64,000 bases of DNA from Leishmania donovani (lineage: Eukaryota > Euglenozoa > Kinetoplastea > Trypanosomatida > Trypanosomatidae). Numbering within the stretch: the stretch's first letter is position 1; every line of letters starts with the position of its first letter. Positions 29,224-37,887 of the stretch are shown one piece after another. The stretch spans positions 1 to 64,000 of the forward strand of contig NC_018245.1 of NCBI RefSeq assembly GCF_000227135.1, given 5' to 3'. The position numbers were made by a program, and so were the translations under genes. The notes below the pieces were generated by a model. That model saw only the letters and a program-made list of their open reading frames with translations. It did no database searches and was not told the origin of the DNA.

Positions 29224-30066
29224 CCACTCGCGTGTTCGGCGCAGTAGCACGTCTTCAATAAAGTAGAACCGCAGCTGGCGCGAGCCGTCGCTGTACTTGG
29301 ACGCCTCCGACCTCTCTTCTGAGGTGGCGGAGCGGAAAACGCGGGATAAGATGCGCCGGTTCGACCTGGCCCACGTGACACCCGCCGCTTCCAGCACTGT
29401 CGCGTCGGACGGCATCACAAAATGCAGCGGCGGCTGGGTCTGGCGATGGCGCATGCTGGCCAGTGTAGACTGCAGAATCTGCGTAGAACGGGGACTGAGC
29501 TGGCCACCTAGCGCGCCGACTGCGGCGCTGAGACGGCGCTGGAGGTCTTCCGTGCTCTGTTGAACCAGAGAGAGTCTGCTCTGCTTTCCCTGAAGCGATC
29601 CTGCCAGCGAGGACGCGCCGACGCTGCTGTCGTTGTCGTCCACACGACTCCGCTTCAGCCTGCTAACGGAGCTGCGAGCCAAGGTGTCGGTCGCATTCTG
29701 CACGTCGTAGTGAAGCACTAGCGTGTTGGCCCGCAGCTTTTTACCACCTGGTCTACTCCAGCGCACAAACACCTCGCAGCCTGCGGGTACCGCTGCAGGG
29801 TCAACCACGACCGTCGTCTCCTCACATCTGACAGCGTTGGCGACTTGCAGCTTGACGCAGATGGCGCGTTTATCGAGGAGGATGGTGTCCGTGGCGGTCT
29901 CCAGCAGCGCGATGGGCGTGCGAGGATCAACCGCGACAGTGGACTTGACACCTGCACGTGACGGAAGGGCCGCCCTCAGGGGGAGCCACAGGGTATGCGG
30001 GCTCAGCTGGTGTTTTTGCGAAAACTCGGCGAGGCTGCACTCCTCGCTGCACACAAGGAGGCTCAT
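28693..30066 (-). CDS. Degenerate PNKP-like protein (FHA-like plus inactive 3'-phosphatase-like domain)
   Basis: A 457-residue protein. The C-terminal half follows the layout of the polynucleotide kinase 3'-phosphatase (PNK3P, HAD superfamily) domain. RFYFIEDVLL (about 262-271) stands where the DxDGT box should be. NTFAERGFRIVFLEHYPVL matches the N-x-G-Y/F-x-I-V-F-x-S-N-Q motif. VVGSSDRGSEFLNKL stands where GDAAGR should be, and VEFARNASLTYVDEKEL matches the FAxNxGxxFxTPEE end. The catalytic aspartates and the YRKP lysine are missing, so phosphatase activity is unlikely. No kinase P-loop follows. The first 120 residues are beta-rich and could be an FHA-like domain, as in PNKP and aprataxin. 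A polyalanine tract at about 280-291 comes from a GCC repeat. I infer a pseudoenzyme scaffold; a remote-homology search should test this. Confidence 0.6.
29189..29222. repeat. GCC trinucleotide repeat coding for polyalanine
   Basis: About eleven GCC/GGC units in the PNKP-like gene give a run of Ala codons on the minus strand. Likely to vary in length between strains. Confidence 0.85.
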
Positions 30067-30566
30067 GATGCGTACACGAACGCAGCCACGGCACCGGAGA
30101 AATCGCTGCCTATAAAAAGAAAACGTTCATTGGGGGTATGTGGGGGGGGGGGTGGAAGCGCAGTGAGACACCAGGAGCTGCCCTAGGAGACCATGACAGA
30201 GAGAGAGAGAAAGAAAGGGAGGGTGTAACAAAGACGCGCCCCTCCAGTGACACGCAACGAGACGAGTCGGCAGCAGAGCCTGCCCCCCCCCCCGCTCGAG
30301 TTCTGTGCAGCACATGAAAAGGCTGCAGGAAGACACGCATCCTCCGGCACTTCTCCCAAACGCGGGCCCTCCCACAAAGCAGTTGATCGCCTCGTTGGCT
30401 GCCAACTGGAAGACAGGCGCGCACACGCACACGTACACTGTTTGCTTCCGTTTCTCCGTCATGCAGTCTCGCAGTCACACCTCCACAGTGAGAAGCTCAC
30501 CATTCAAGCAGCACCACAGCGCGGTGTGCCACGTTTGGCAATAAAGAAAATGCCCCGTACAGCTGT
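30067..30566. other. Intergenic region, PNKP-like gene to DUF726 gene
   Basis: About 500 bases with a G10 run (30143-30152), a GA repeat near 30198-30225 and a C10 run (about 30284-30293). No gene. Confidence 0.6.
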
Positions 30567-33500
30567 CTACATGACATACCAGCCGTGCGCGCGCAGGCGA
30601 GATTCGACTGTGTCTTGAGCGTCCTCTACGTCCACGGCGGCCTCTGTGGCAGTGCGAGGCACCATCATGATGATGAGAAACGACGTTGTTTGGATTGTCG
30701 TGCTGGAAAGAGTGACCTCCCCAAGGTAAGGTCTTCCTTCCACGGGCTTACAATGCACAGCAGCTGTCAGGTAGGCGTCTCCTTGGGCGCCGCCGTTGGT
30801 GAATATCTTGTCAGAAAACTCTACGTCAAAGGCGCATTGGCCGTTGTTTGTCTCGTACCGCACCGGCGGCGCCGCCGGGTGCGTTCCAGGCTCAGCGTCG
30901 TGCACCGTCAGCATCGCAACAGCGAACGATCTGGGCGGAATCTCCGGCGGCGGGAACCGCAGCCACTGCGGCAGCATCCATATGCAGGACGGCACTTCCG
31001 GCACAGCGACGACTTTGGTGGAGTTATGGAAGGCCTCCGAAAAGTAAAGCGGCGACATTCCGCAGTTGACGAGGACAAATGGTGCCGTGTTGGATGGGTA
31101 CTTGGCAGGATCCTGCAGCTGCGACGCGAGGGAGTGCAGTCGCTGTTGCAGGTTGTCCGTGCTACACGTCTCTGCCACCACCGGCAACGGCATCCCGTTG
31201 CCGCCGCCCTGGTGGTGCGGGTGGCGAGTGCCGATGGCGGACATGGCAGTCTTGAACTGTGCTTCATCGAATGTCTCTTGCTGCAGCTGGGTGCTTGCTC
31301 TGGTCAGCAGCGCGAGCCACGTCGCCGTAACGCCGGCGTTGTCCAGCCGCTCCAGTACGAGACGAACGATCGCTGTTTCGTGGGCATCGTCGAACGTGTT
31401 CGGAACGGGCACCAGAATCGACTCTGTGTGTGCTGCGCGGCCGCTCAGCTCCCACTCGGCGCCGTGGGTACAGCACATTCGCTCGACATCGTCGAGTGTT
31501 TGGCACGTCTCCGATGTGATGGCGCAGAGCCGCTGGTACGCCTGCTCCTGCGTCTCTGTATCGCAAGACCACCGCTCCACCAGGTTCGGCTGCGCGCACA
31601 CCTTCAAATTCCCCTTGGCGCTACTGCAGAGGTACAGTGCGACCAGCAGGTCTCGCGGCGACGACGGGGGTAGTCGCATCCGGTACGCAACGAAGACACC
31701 CATCGGCTTTTCGGTGTCCCCTAGTAAACCCGCCACGGAGGCCATTCCGGTGTCCGTCAGCGGCGGTGGCATAAAGTCGAAGAAGCAGCCGTAGACCTGC
31801 ACCGTGAGCAGCTCCACCTGCGGCTGATAGTGCGGAATGTCAGAGACAACACAGTTTTTCACCCCCATGGCGACGTAGGTTGTGGCTGTCATGTACGAGT
31901 GCAGTGACTTGCAAACCGCCGCCACAGTCTCGCGGCACTTCGTCACGGGCACCGTCACGCCCGGCGACCCGTGGTGCTGTCGCGGGCTCCATGTTGTCGC
32001 CGTGGGTTCGGGCGGAATGGCACTCAGCACCGGCAGCAGCTTCACCGCGAAGTCCCCGTGCGCTGCAACTAGAGGCGTCACATCCACGTTCTCGACGCCG
32101 GGTACGTTGACGGGGTTGATGCCGGCCATCGGTTTCAGGTCTGTCTTATTCAGCCGGTACATCATCCACAGCGTCCAGTCCTCGCGTGTGTAGACATTGA
32201 CGAGGCGTCCCGCGACGACTCGGCGCAGGCAATGCCACAGCCCAGGGTCGGAGCTGCACGTACAGCCCAGCAGGTAGACGTTTTCCACTACACCGTAGGC
32301 CCCCACCCTCTCCAGCTCTCGCAGGCACTCTACAATCACGAGAGAACCGAAGCTGAAGCCGACCAACGTCACCGGGCGGTTGCCGCGCTGCTTGTCAAGC
32401 AACGCGACTGCCAAGTCCTTGCCGGTGTAGGCAGAACGGTTCGACAGCGTCGCAAAGGTGTTGTCGATCACGCCAGTTGCCCACACAGCAAAGAGTGGCA
32501 GCTTAAAGGCGCCCACAAGAGACGACAAGGCATGGAAACCCGTAAAGATGGTGCCTTGCATGAGCATTTTCTCGGTCGCGGTGCCCACAGCCTTCATCAT
32601 CAACGTGTCAGCAATTTCGAGGTTCACATGGATCGTCTCCCCAAACTTCATGAGGAAATCGTCCTCCCATTGCAGCACGTACGACTCTGTTGACCCGAGC
32701 AGCTCGCTGCGGCGCAGCACCGACTGCCACAGACCCACCTGCTGATCTCGCACCGGTCGACGTGGGTCGAAGATAGCCGAGTAGCCACTCACCCCGATGG
32801 CGAGCGTCATCTTCTCCGTGGCCAGCGCGCCTGCACTACCGAGCCGCTCTACAAAGTCCTGGAACACAAGCTGTACCGCATAGTGCGCCATGTCGACGAC
32901 GCAAGTGAGAGAGAAGAAAAGCCCCGGCGGCAGATCCACCGAAAACTGTGCCCTGCTCGGCGCGGCGGGAGTCAAGGACTGGCACGTCAGCTCCGAAAGG
33001 TTGTAGGCGGAGGCAAAGGCCACATTTACGTTGTTGAGAGAGCTGACCGCGAACTGCGCTCGAACGTAGAAGCGCGGCGTGACGGGCTTGCTGCTTCGGT
33101 TCACCACCTCCACAATGTAGTACCCCTCCGCCCCTGCAAGGCTCCACTCGCTATTGGTGAAGTACGTCAGCGACGCCTCAGCAGGGTACACGCCAATCGG
33201 CGAAGGCGTCTCGGGCCACTGCTCGCCGTTTACCACACCCATGTCGCGCGTAAAGACGTCGTGCGAGGAGCGATTCACGAGCGAAACGCCCAGCTTCCGC
33301 CGCTGTTTCACCTCCTGCCCGTACTCCAGCTGCCGCTGAGGCAACTCCTCCTTCGGAAACGTCACCTTGCGCGCCTGCGGCGCCTCTCCGTCGCTCGCTG
33401 GGTACAGCTTCAGGTACGTGTACGGCTCCACATGCATCTCAAGCGCCACTCCCCACTGCCGCCGCGTAAAGTCGGAGCTGGCCAGGTGCCCCTCCATCCA

Positions 33501-35024
33501 GTTCTCGGCCACCGTCGGGTCGAACTCCAGATCGGCCTTCTCGCACGCCGCGGAAAGTACCCAGGCGCCGAAGAAGTCGCGCTCCGCACGCACCCAGATC
33601 CGTAGCGACGTCGATATGGCGGTGCCAGGAGAAGGCGTGGCCACGTAGCAGATGATGAAGCCGGCGCCGGTGGGATGCGCAAACCGATTCATGCATGCGA
33701 GCACACCCGCGCGTCCCGGCGCAATGACCGCCGGCGGCGCCATTGCCCACACGCCGGAAATCAGCTTGATAGCTTTGAGGCGCAGCTGGCAGCCGTCAAG
33801 GTTGTTCTCCACAGCAAAGACGACGCGGCGGCGACGCTTGTGGAGCGGAGACAGATTTCCGACGTGCGACATGGCGATCATCCTCGTGTGCAACGGGACG
33901 ACGACGCCAGGCTTCGAGTCGTCCTCGAGTACCACGGAGAGGTCCCAGGACGTGCCAGGAGTACCGCTGCCTTTCTCCACCGTCTGGTGCGAGCACGCAA
34001 GGCGGTGAACCACCTCCTTATTCAGATCAGCCTCCTCTTCCTCCGCTGTCGTCGCCACCGCCGTTTCAAACGCCTCGACCTCGCCCACGGAGCGTAGCAT
34101 GAAGATATCGGAGTCCGTCGTGCGCCGAAACGCTTTGTAGCCGCCTAGCGAGGCGCCTGTCACACCGAAGATGGCAGTCACGTTGGCAGCGGTCAACGCC
34201 GGTGTAACAACGGAGGCGAGAGCGGCGGCGTGGGTAGCGGCGCCGACGATGGTCGCAAAGACGGTTGCCAAGGCCCCGGTGCCGAGCACAGCACCACCCA
34301 CCGCCCCGATCACGCCCAGAGTCGTTGCCGTGGCAGTCACGAGTGCGGCGTACGCAGGCCCCACAACTGGTGCGGCCAGCCCGCCCGTCACGAGAAGGGC
34401 CGCGCCACCGAGGACGGAAAAGCCGCCGATAGTCGCGGCACGCGTCAGACTTCGTTTTCGTTCCTCTTTGCTCTTCAATACCCCCTCCTGCCGTGTCACA
34501 TCGACCTGCTCGGCAGCGGCGTCGCGGCTTGCTATCATGTGCAACTGCGCGAGCGAGTTCTCCTCGCGCTCTACCAGGGAGAATGGGATTGACAAAATCC
34601 AGGAGAGCCGCCGCGCTGCTGCCCGAAGTCGTGCGTCATAGGAGCCGAGCCTCAGTGCAAGGTTGAAGGGCAGATTCACGACGACCCAGTCCAGCGAGGG
34701 ATTCAGCACCACGCACAAAGCCCGAACGTCCTCCTGCGTCCATCGCTTCTGATGAAGATCAGAGAAGGCGTATGGCGGCGGCAGAAGAAGACCGTCGAGA
34801 AGGTTGCGCAGGTTCGTGTCGTCAACAACAACATAGAAGAGAGACCGGATAGCAACGCGGTCCTCAAAGGATATGGTGCTTAGCACCTTTGCGGCAGGAG
34901 CATCAATGCTGCCGCACAGTCGCTCCATCTCCTCCGTTGTTCTCTGCGGACGTTGCGGACTCCATAGGTACCTGTAGCTCTCGAAGAAGCTGTAGGCGGT
35001 ACGCTGAGCCGCTTTCGTCTCCAT
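30567..35024 (-). CDS. Very large DUF726 (TMCO4-like) alpha/beta-hydrolase protein
   Basis: A 1485-residue protein. At about 195-300 there is a long Gly/Ala-rich hydrophobic region (TIGGFSVLGGAALLVTGGLA and onward), the membrane-hairpin part of the DUF726/TMCO4 family. At about 880-930 the family's hydrolase core appears: RPVTLVGFSFGSLVIVECL with nucleophile elbow G-F-S-F-G (Ser near 890), followed by VENVYLLGCTCSSD and VNVYTREDWTLWMMYRL. In TMCO4 these parts are close together; here nearly 600 residues of beta-rich sequence separate them, and another 550 follow. The N-terminal part (SFFESYRYLWSP) is helical. The frame runs to 35117 but the TTG-started extension is Cys-rich; METKAAQRT at 35024 fits. 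Yeast Mil1/Yfl034w-type members bind membranes; the substrate is unknown. Confidence 0.8.
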   Translation of the reverse strand: METKAAQRTAYSFFESYRYLWSPQRPQRTTEEMERLCGSIDAPAAKVLSTISFEDRVAIRSLFYVVVDDTNLRNLLDGLLLPPPYAFSDLHQKRWTQEDVRALCVVLNPSLDWVVVNLPFNLALRLGSYDARLRAAARRLSWILSIPFSLVEREENSLAQLHMIASRDAAAEQVDVTRQEGVLKSKEERKRSLTRAATIGGFSVLGGAALLVTGGLAAPVVGPAYAALVTATATTLGVIGAVGGAVLGTGALATVFATIVGAATHAAALASVVTPALTAANVTAIFGVTGASLGGYKAFRRTTDSDIFMLRSVGEVEAFETAVATTAEEEEADLNKEVVHRLACSHQTVEKGSGTPGTSWDLSVVLEDDSKPGVVVPLHTRMIAMSHVGNLSPLHKRRRRVVFAVENNLDGCQLRLKAIKLISGVWAMAPPAVIAPGRAGVLACMNRFAHPTGAGFIICYVATPSPGTAISTSLRIWVRAERDFFGAWVLSAACEKADLEFDPTVAENWMEGHLASSDFTRRQWGVALEMHVEPYTYLKLYPASDGEAPQARKVTFPKEELPQRQLEYGQEVKQRRKLGVSLVNRSSHDVFTRDMGVVNGEQWPETPSPIGVYPAEASLTYFTNSEWSLAGAEGYYIVEVVNRSSKPVTPRFYVRAQFAVSSLNNVNVAFASAYNLSELTCQSLTPAAPSRAQFSVDLPPGLFFSLTCVVDMAHYAVQLVFQDFVERLGSAGALATEKMTLAIGVSGYSAIFDPRRPVRDQQVGLWQSVLRRSELLGSTESYVLQWEDDFLMKFGETIHVNLEIADTLMMKAVGTATEKMLMQGTIFTGFHALSSLVGAFKLPLFAVWATGVIDNTFATLSNRSAYTGKDLAVALLDKQRGNRPVTLVGFSFGSLVIVECLRELERVGAYGVVENVYLLGCTCSSDPGLWHCLRRVVAGRLVNVYTREDWTLWMMYRLNKTDLKPMAGINPVNVPGVENVDVTPLVAAHGDFAVKLLPVLSAIPPEPTATTWSPRQHHGSPGVTVPVTKCRETVAAVCKSLHSYMTATTYVAMGVKNCVVSDIPHYQPQVELLTVQVYGCFFDFMPPPLTDTGMASVAGLLGDTEKPMGVFVAYRMRLPPSSPRDLLVALYLCSSAKGNLKVCAQPNLVERWSCDTETQEQAYQRLCAITSETCQTLDDVERMCCTHGAEWELSGRAAHTESILVPVPNTFDDAHETAIVRLVLERLDNAGVTATWLALLTRASTQLQQETFDEAQFKTAMSAIGTRHPHHQGGGNGMPLPVVAETCSTDNLQQRLHSLASQLQDPAKYPSNTAPFVLVNCGMSPLYFSEAFHNSTKVVAVPEVPSCIWMLPQWLRFPPPEIPPRSFAVAMLTVHDAEPGTHPAAPPVRYETNNGQCAFDVEFSDKIFTNGGAQGDAYLTAAVHCKPVEGRPYLGEVTLSSTTIQTTSFLIIMMVPRTATEAAVDVEDAQDTVESRLRAHGWYVM

Positions 35025-35392
35025 TTTGCCCTGTGGATTCCTTCGCCACGCCGAGGAGTGGCAGCGGCTGCACCGGACGCAAAAAAGAGTGTCTGATCCG
35101 GCAGGCAGAACGAGCAAGGCTCGAAATGTAAAGAGGGAGGGCGAACAGGCGAGTTGCCTCTTTGCAGCTCAGTGCGTATACACCGATGCGCACATGTGGC
35201 GATGCAGGTTCCCGCTGACGGCTCACGGGAGATGTTCCGCCTCAGCTCGGTGGTGAGATGCAGGTGTCCGTGAGCATCAAAGAGCGACCGAAGGCCTACC
35301 TCCCCGAGAACGAAGAAAAGAAAGCAGGGAAAGGAACAGAAGGGGTGTGCTTCGTACGTATACACGTACACGTACACTTCGCCCACACGTAC

Positions 35393-35407
35393 ATATATAT
35401 ATATATA
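35393..35407. repeat. (AT)n microsatellite
   Basis: Fifteen bases of alternating A and T. Confidence 0.9.
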
Positions 35408-35869
35408 CGGTCGTTGGCGCCTCCGTCTCAGGAATGGCGGATGGCCAAGGCGCGATGAGCAGAACAAAACAGTGGCGGCAGAAGTAAAGCGGAATAGTCA
35501 GTAAGAGAGACAAGTCATGGCAAGGGTTGTGATGGTGTGTCGCTGTGTTTGTAATGGTGGCATTCCCAATGAAGAGAGAGAGTCGAAGGGATAGCAAAGG
35601 TGTGGGAGAAATAGGAAAAAAGGAGAAGCAGGTGTGTGGTAGTGGACGGCTGTGCCGAGTGTGACCCTCTCTCCCTCTCTCGCTCTTCACAGATATCGCA
35701 TAGAGGTGCGGGGAGAGAAATGCGGCGTGTCCGCTAAAAGAGGAAGCGGAGCACGCAAAACGACGGCAGCAAGAAGGCAAACCGGCCTTGGCCCCCTGTC
35801 GTGCACCGCATTACTGCGGTCCGTTGCCGCCGTCCCGCCTCTGAATGTTCAGGACAAACTCTCAATACG

Positions 35870-35888
35870 TATATATATATATATATAT
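35870..35888. repeat. (TA)n microsatellite
   Basis: Nineteen bases of alternating T and A. Confidence 0.9.
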
Positions 35889-36530
35889 GCACGTATATGA
35901 TAGAGCGGCTCACGCACAGCATCAAATACCACACGACAGCGATGGTGATGGTGCCACCTATCCATCTGATCACGTAGCACGATCGTGCTCGGGGCTACGA
36001 GGCTTGCGCATCCAAGCATGCGCACACACAAACAGTGTAGCAAGGACGCACAAAACGACGAAGAGGCGGGGAATATCCATTAAAGACGGGCAGCCCAAAA
36101 CACGTGCGAGAGAAACAGAAAGATAGACGGCAGAAACGGCAACGGAGTCCGAGAAGCAGCGAGAGAGAAAAAGGGGTTCTGCCAGCACACAGTTCTCGTG
36201 CCACTCCCGGTCCTGGAGGCAACGCCGGCGACGGCGAGACGCTGCTCACGCGGCTCTCCGAACAGTGGTAGCGCACAGTGACAGATGACGAAGTGCGGAC
36301 AGGCCGAAACACACACTTCACAGGCGCCCTCGACTCCGTGCAGTAGTGAACCGTTGGCGGACGCTTTCTTTCCTTCTTTTCGTGGTACTCGGAGAAACAG
36401 ATGTTGCGTCTCTCTCTGTCATTGGCGCGCATCGCCGCTAGGTCTGTTGCGGTGCTACTTGAACAAGGGTAGGGGTGCACGCTACGCTCAAAGTGCAATC
36501 AGCCAGAAATGAGATGCGACCCGAGGATGT

Positions 36531-36914
36531 CTACGGCCGCTTTTCTTTCCATTGCTCCATAAACGCCTCGTAGTCGAAGCATCCTTCACTCACAAAAGCC
36601 CATACCTCCTCCGTGATGTCCTCGTGACGTTTCTGCAGCAGCGTAACGACTTCTTCAATTGATTTATACTCTGGACACGCAGCGAGCACGTGCGCGTCAA
36701 GTTCCTGATCTACTTTCTCTAAGAAGGATGTGTACACAGTGTGCTGATCATGATCATCCGAGACGGTGTGCAGGGGTGGCACCGACTGCCATACCTGCTC
36801 GGGGTCAAAGGAAATCATAAAATCTTCGATGACGCCGACAACGGCGTCGAAAGCCGCATCCTCGGACGAGCCGCCGTTGCCGCAGATGATGAACTCGCCC
36901 TCCTCCGTGTCCAT
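36531..36914 (-). CDS. BART-domain protein (ARL2-binding protein-like)
   Basis: A 127-residue acidic, all-helical protein filling one BART domain. Residues about 15-50 (DAAFDAVVGVIEDFMISFDPEQVW) match the start of ARL2BP/CFAP36 proteins. HTVYTSFLEKVDQELDAHVL and KRHEDITEEVWAFVSEGCFDYEAFMEQWKE match the later helices (R-x-D-E-I-S-E-E-x-F...F-x-x-F). BART proteins bind GTP-loaded ARL2 or ARL3 and act in cilium/flagellum and tubulin biogenesis. A longer frame to 37103 exists; the ATG at 36914 (MDTEEGEFIICGNGG) starts the domain properly and was chosen. Short but convincing. The ARL partner is inferred from the family only. Confidence 0.8.
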   Translation of the reverse strand: MDTEEGEFIICGNGGSSEDAAFDAVVGVIEDFMISFDPEQVWQSVPPLHTVSDDHDQHTVYTSFLEKVDQELDAHVLAACPEYKSIEEVVTLLQKRHEDITEEVWAFVSEGCFDYEAFMEQWKEKRP

Positions 36915-37887
36915 GAATGCAACGTGCAAGCACGGCGGAGGGGAAGGCAGGCGGTAGAATGCTCTATCGATATTATAAGGAGAGTCTTTTTCGGGGGGAG
37001 GGGAGAGGGTGACGTGATGTGCTGACGGTGGTGGCCTTGCAAGAGTGGATCGATGGGGATAGAGGGCCGCAAAGATGCACCAAGAGTCGACGCAGACAGC
37101 CAAGAGGGAGGGAGGCGAGAGGGCACCGGGAGCACCCCTGCGCCCTCCATCATCACGTTATACCCACCGAATTCAAAAAAAAAAGCAGCAGTCTTGCCGC
37201 CGATTCTAGTGCTGCCGGTGTCCCGTCGCACACAACGCATGCCTGGGAAACACGCGGGTGTGACAAGGAGCGGTCATGCCATCTGTTCTGCTTGTTTGCG
37301 TGAGTGTGGGCGAAGGGGCAGAGCGTGATCAACACAGAGTATCATTGAAGCAGAGAGCGCCAGCACCATGCTGGCTCGAAAACCGCCTCAACCGAAATGA
37401 GACCGAGAACACACACATGCACACGTGGGGAGCCACAGCGAAAACAAGAATATATATATATATATAGATGAGCTCAGATCAGCCACAGCAGACAGTCTCA
37501 CCGCGAGCACGCCCTCGCTCAGACCAACACCACCGTAGCCTGCCTCCCCCCCCCAGAATCAATGGAGTAGCTTCATAGGAGAAACAGAGAATGAAGAGTG
37601 CACAATGTCGACGGCAGCCTTTGATAATAACACGGAAATGAGATGTAACGGAGAGCAACGTTGCACACCAATGCGCGCAAAACACAGGCACAGATGCGGA
37701 TATAAAGCGCGGAGAAGCAAGCGGAATGCAGCCGGTCCCGACATTCAAGAACGCAGGGACCTCATGATAGTGCATGGTTCAACATCCCAATAGTGGAAGG
37801 CTAGTCTATGTAGCCCCTCCCCTCCTCTGCCCGCCGCCGAACTCTTGCTTACCATCCGCAGCTGAACTCTAGAACACAGTCGAGTGT
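36915..37887. other. Intergenic region, BART gene to CNNM-like gene
   Basis: About 970 bases. A GA-rich tract just upstream of the BART gene (36978-37012 on plus) is a good splice-guiding tract. TA repeat at 37450-37466. No gene. Confidence 0.6.
37450..37466. repeat. (TA)n microsatellite
   Basis: Seventeen bases of alternating A and T. Confidence 0.9.

Larger units (their letters stand above)
35025..36530. other. Intergenic region with two AT microsatellites
   Basis: About 1.5 kb. AT repeats at 35393-35407 and 35870-35888. Plus-strand DNA is purine-rich (35300-35345, 35570-35640, 36090-36180). No gene is supported. Confidence 0.6.

Noticed and set aside
29340..29375. GGTTCGACC, similar to a tRNA B-box
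   Set aside because: Inside a coding region, no A-box at proper distance and no cloverleaf.
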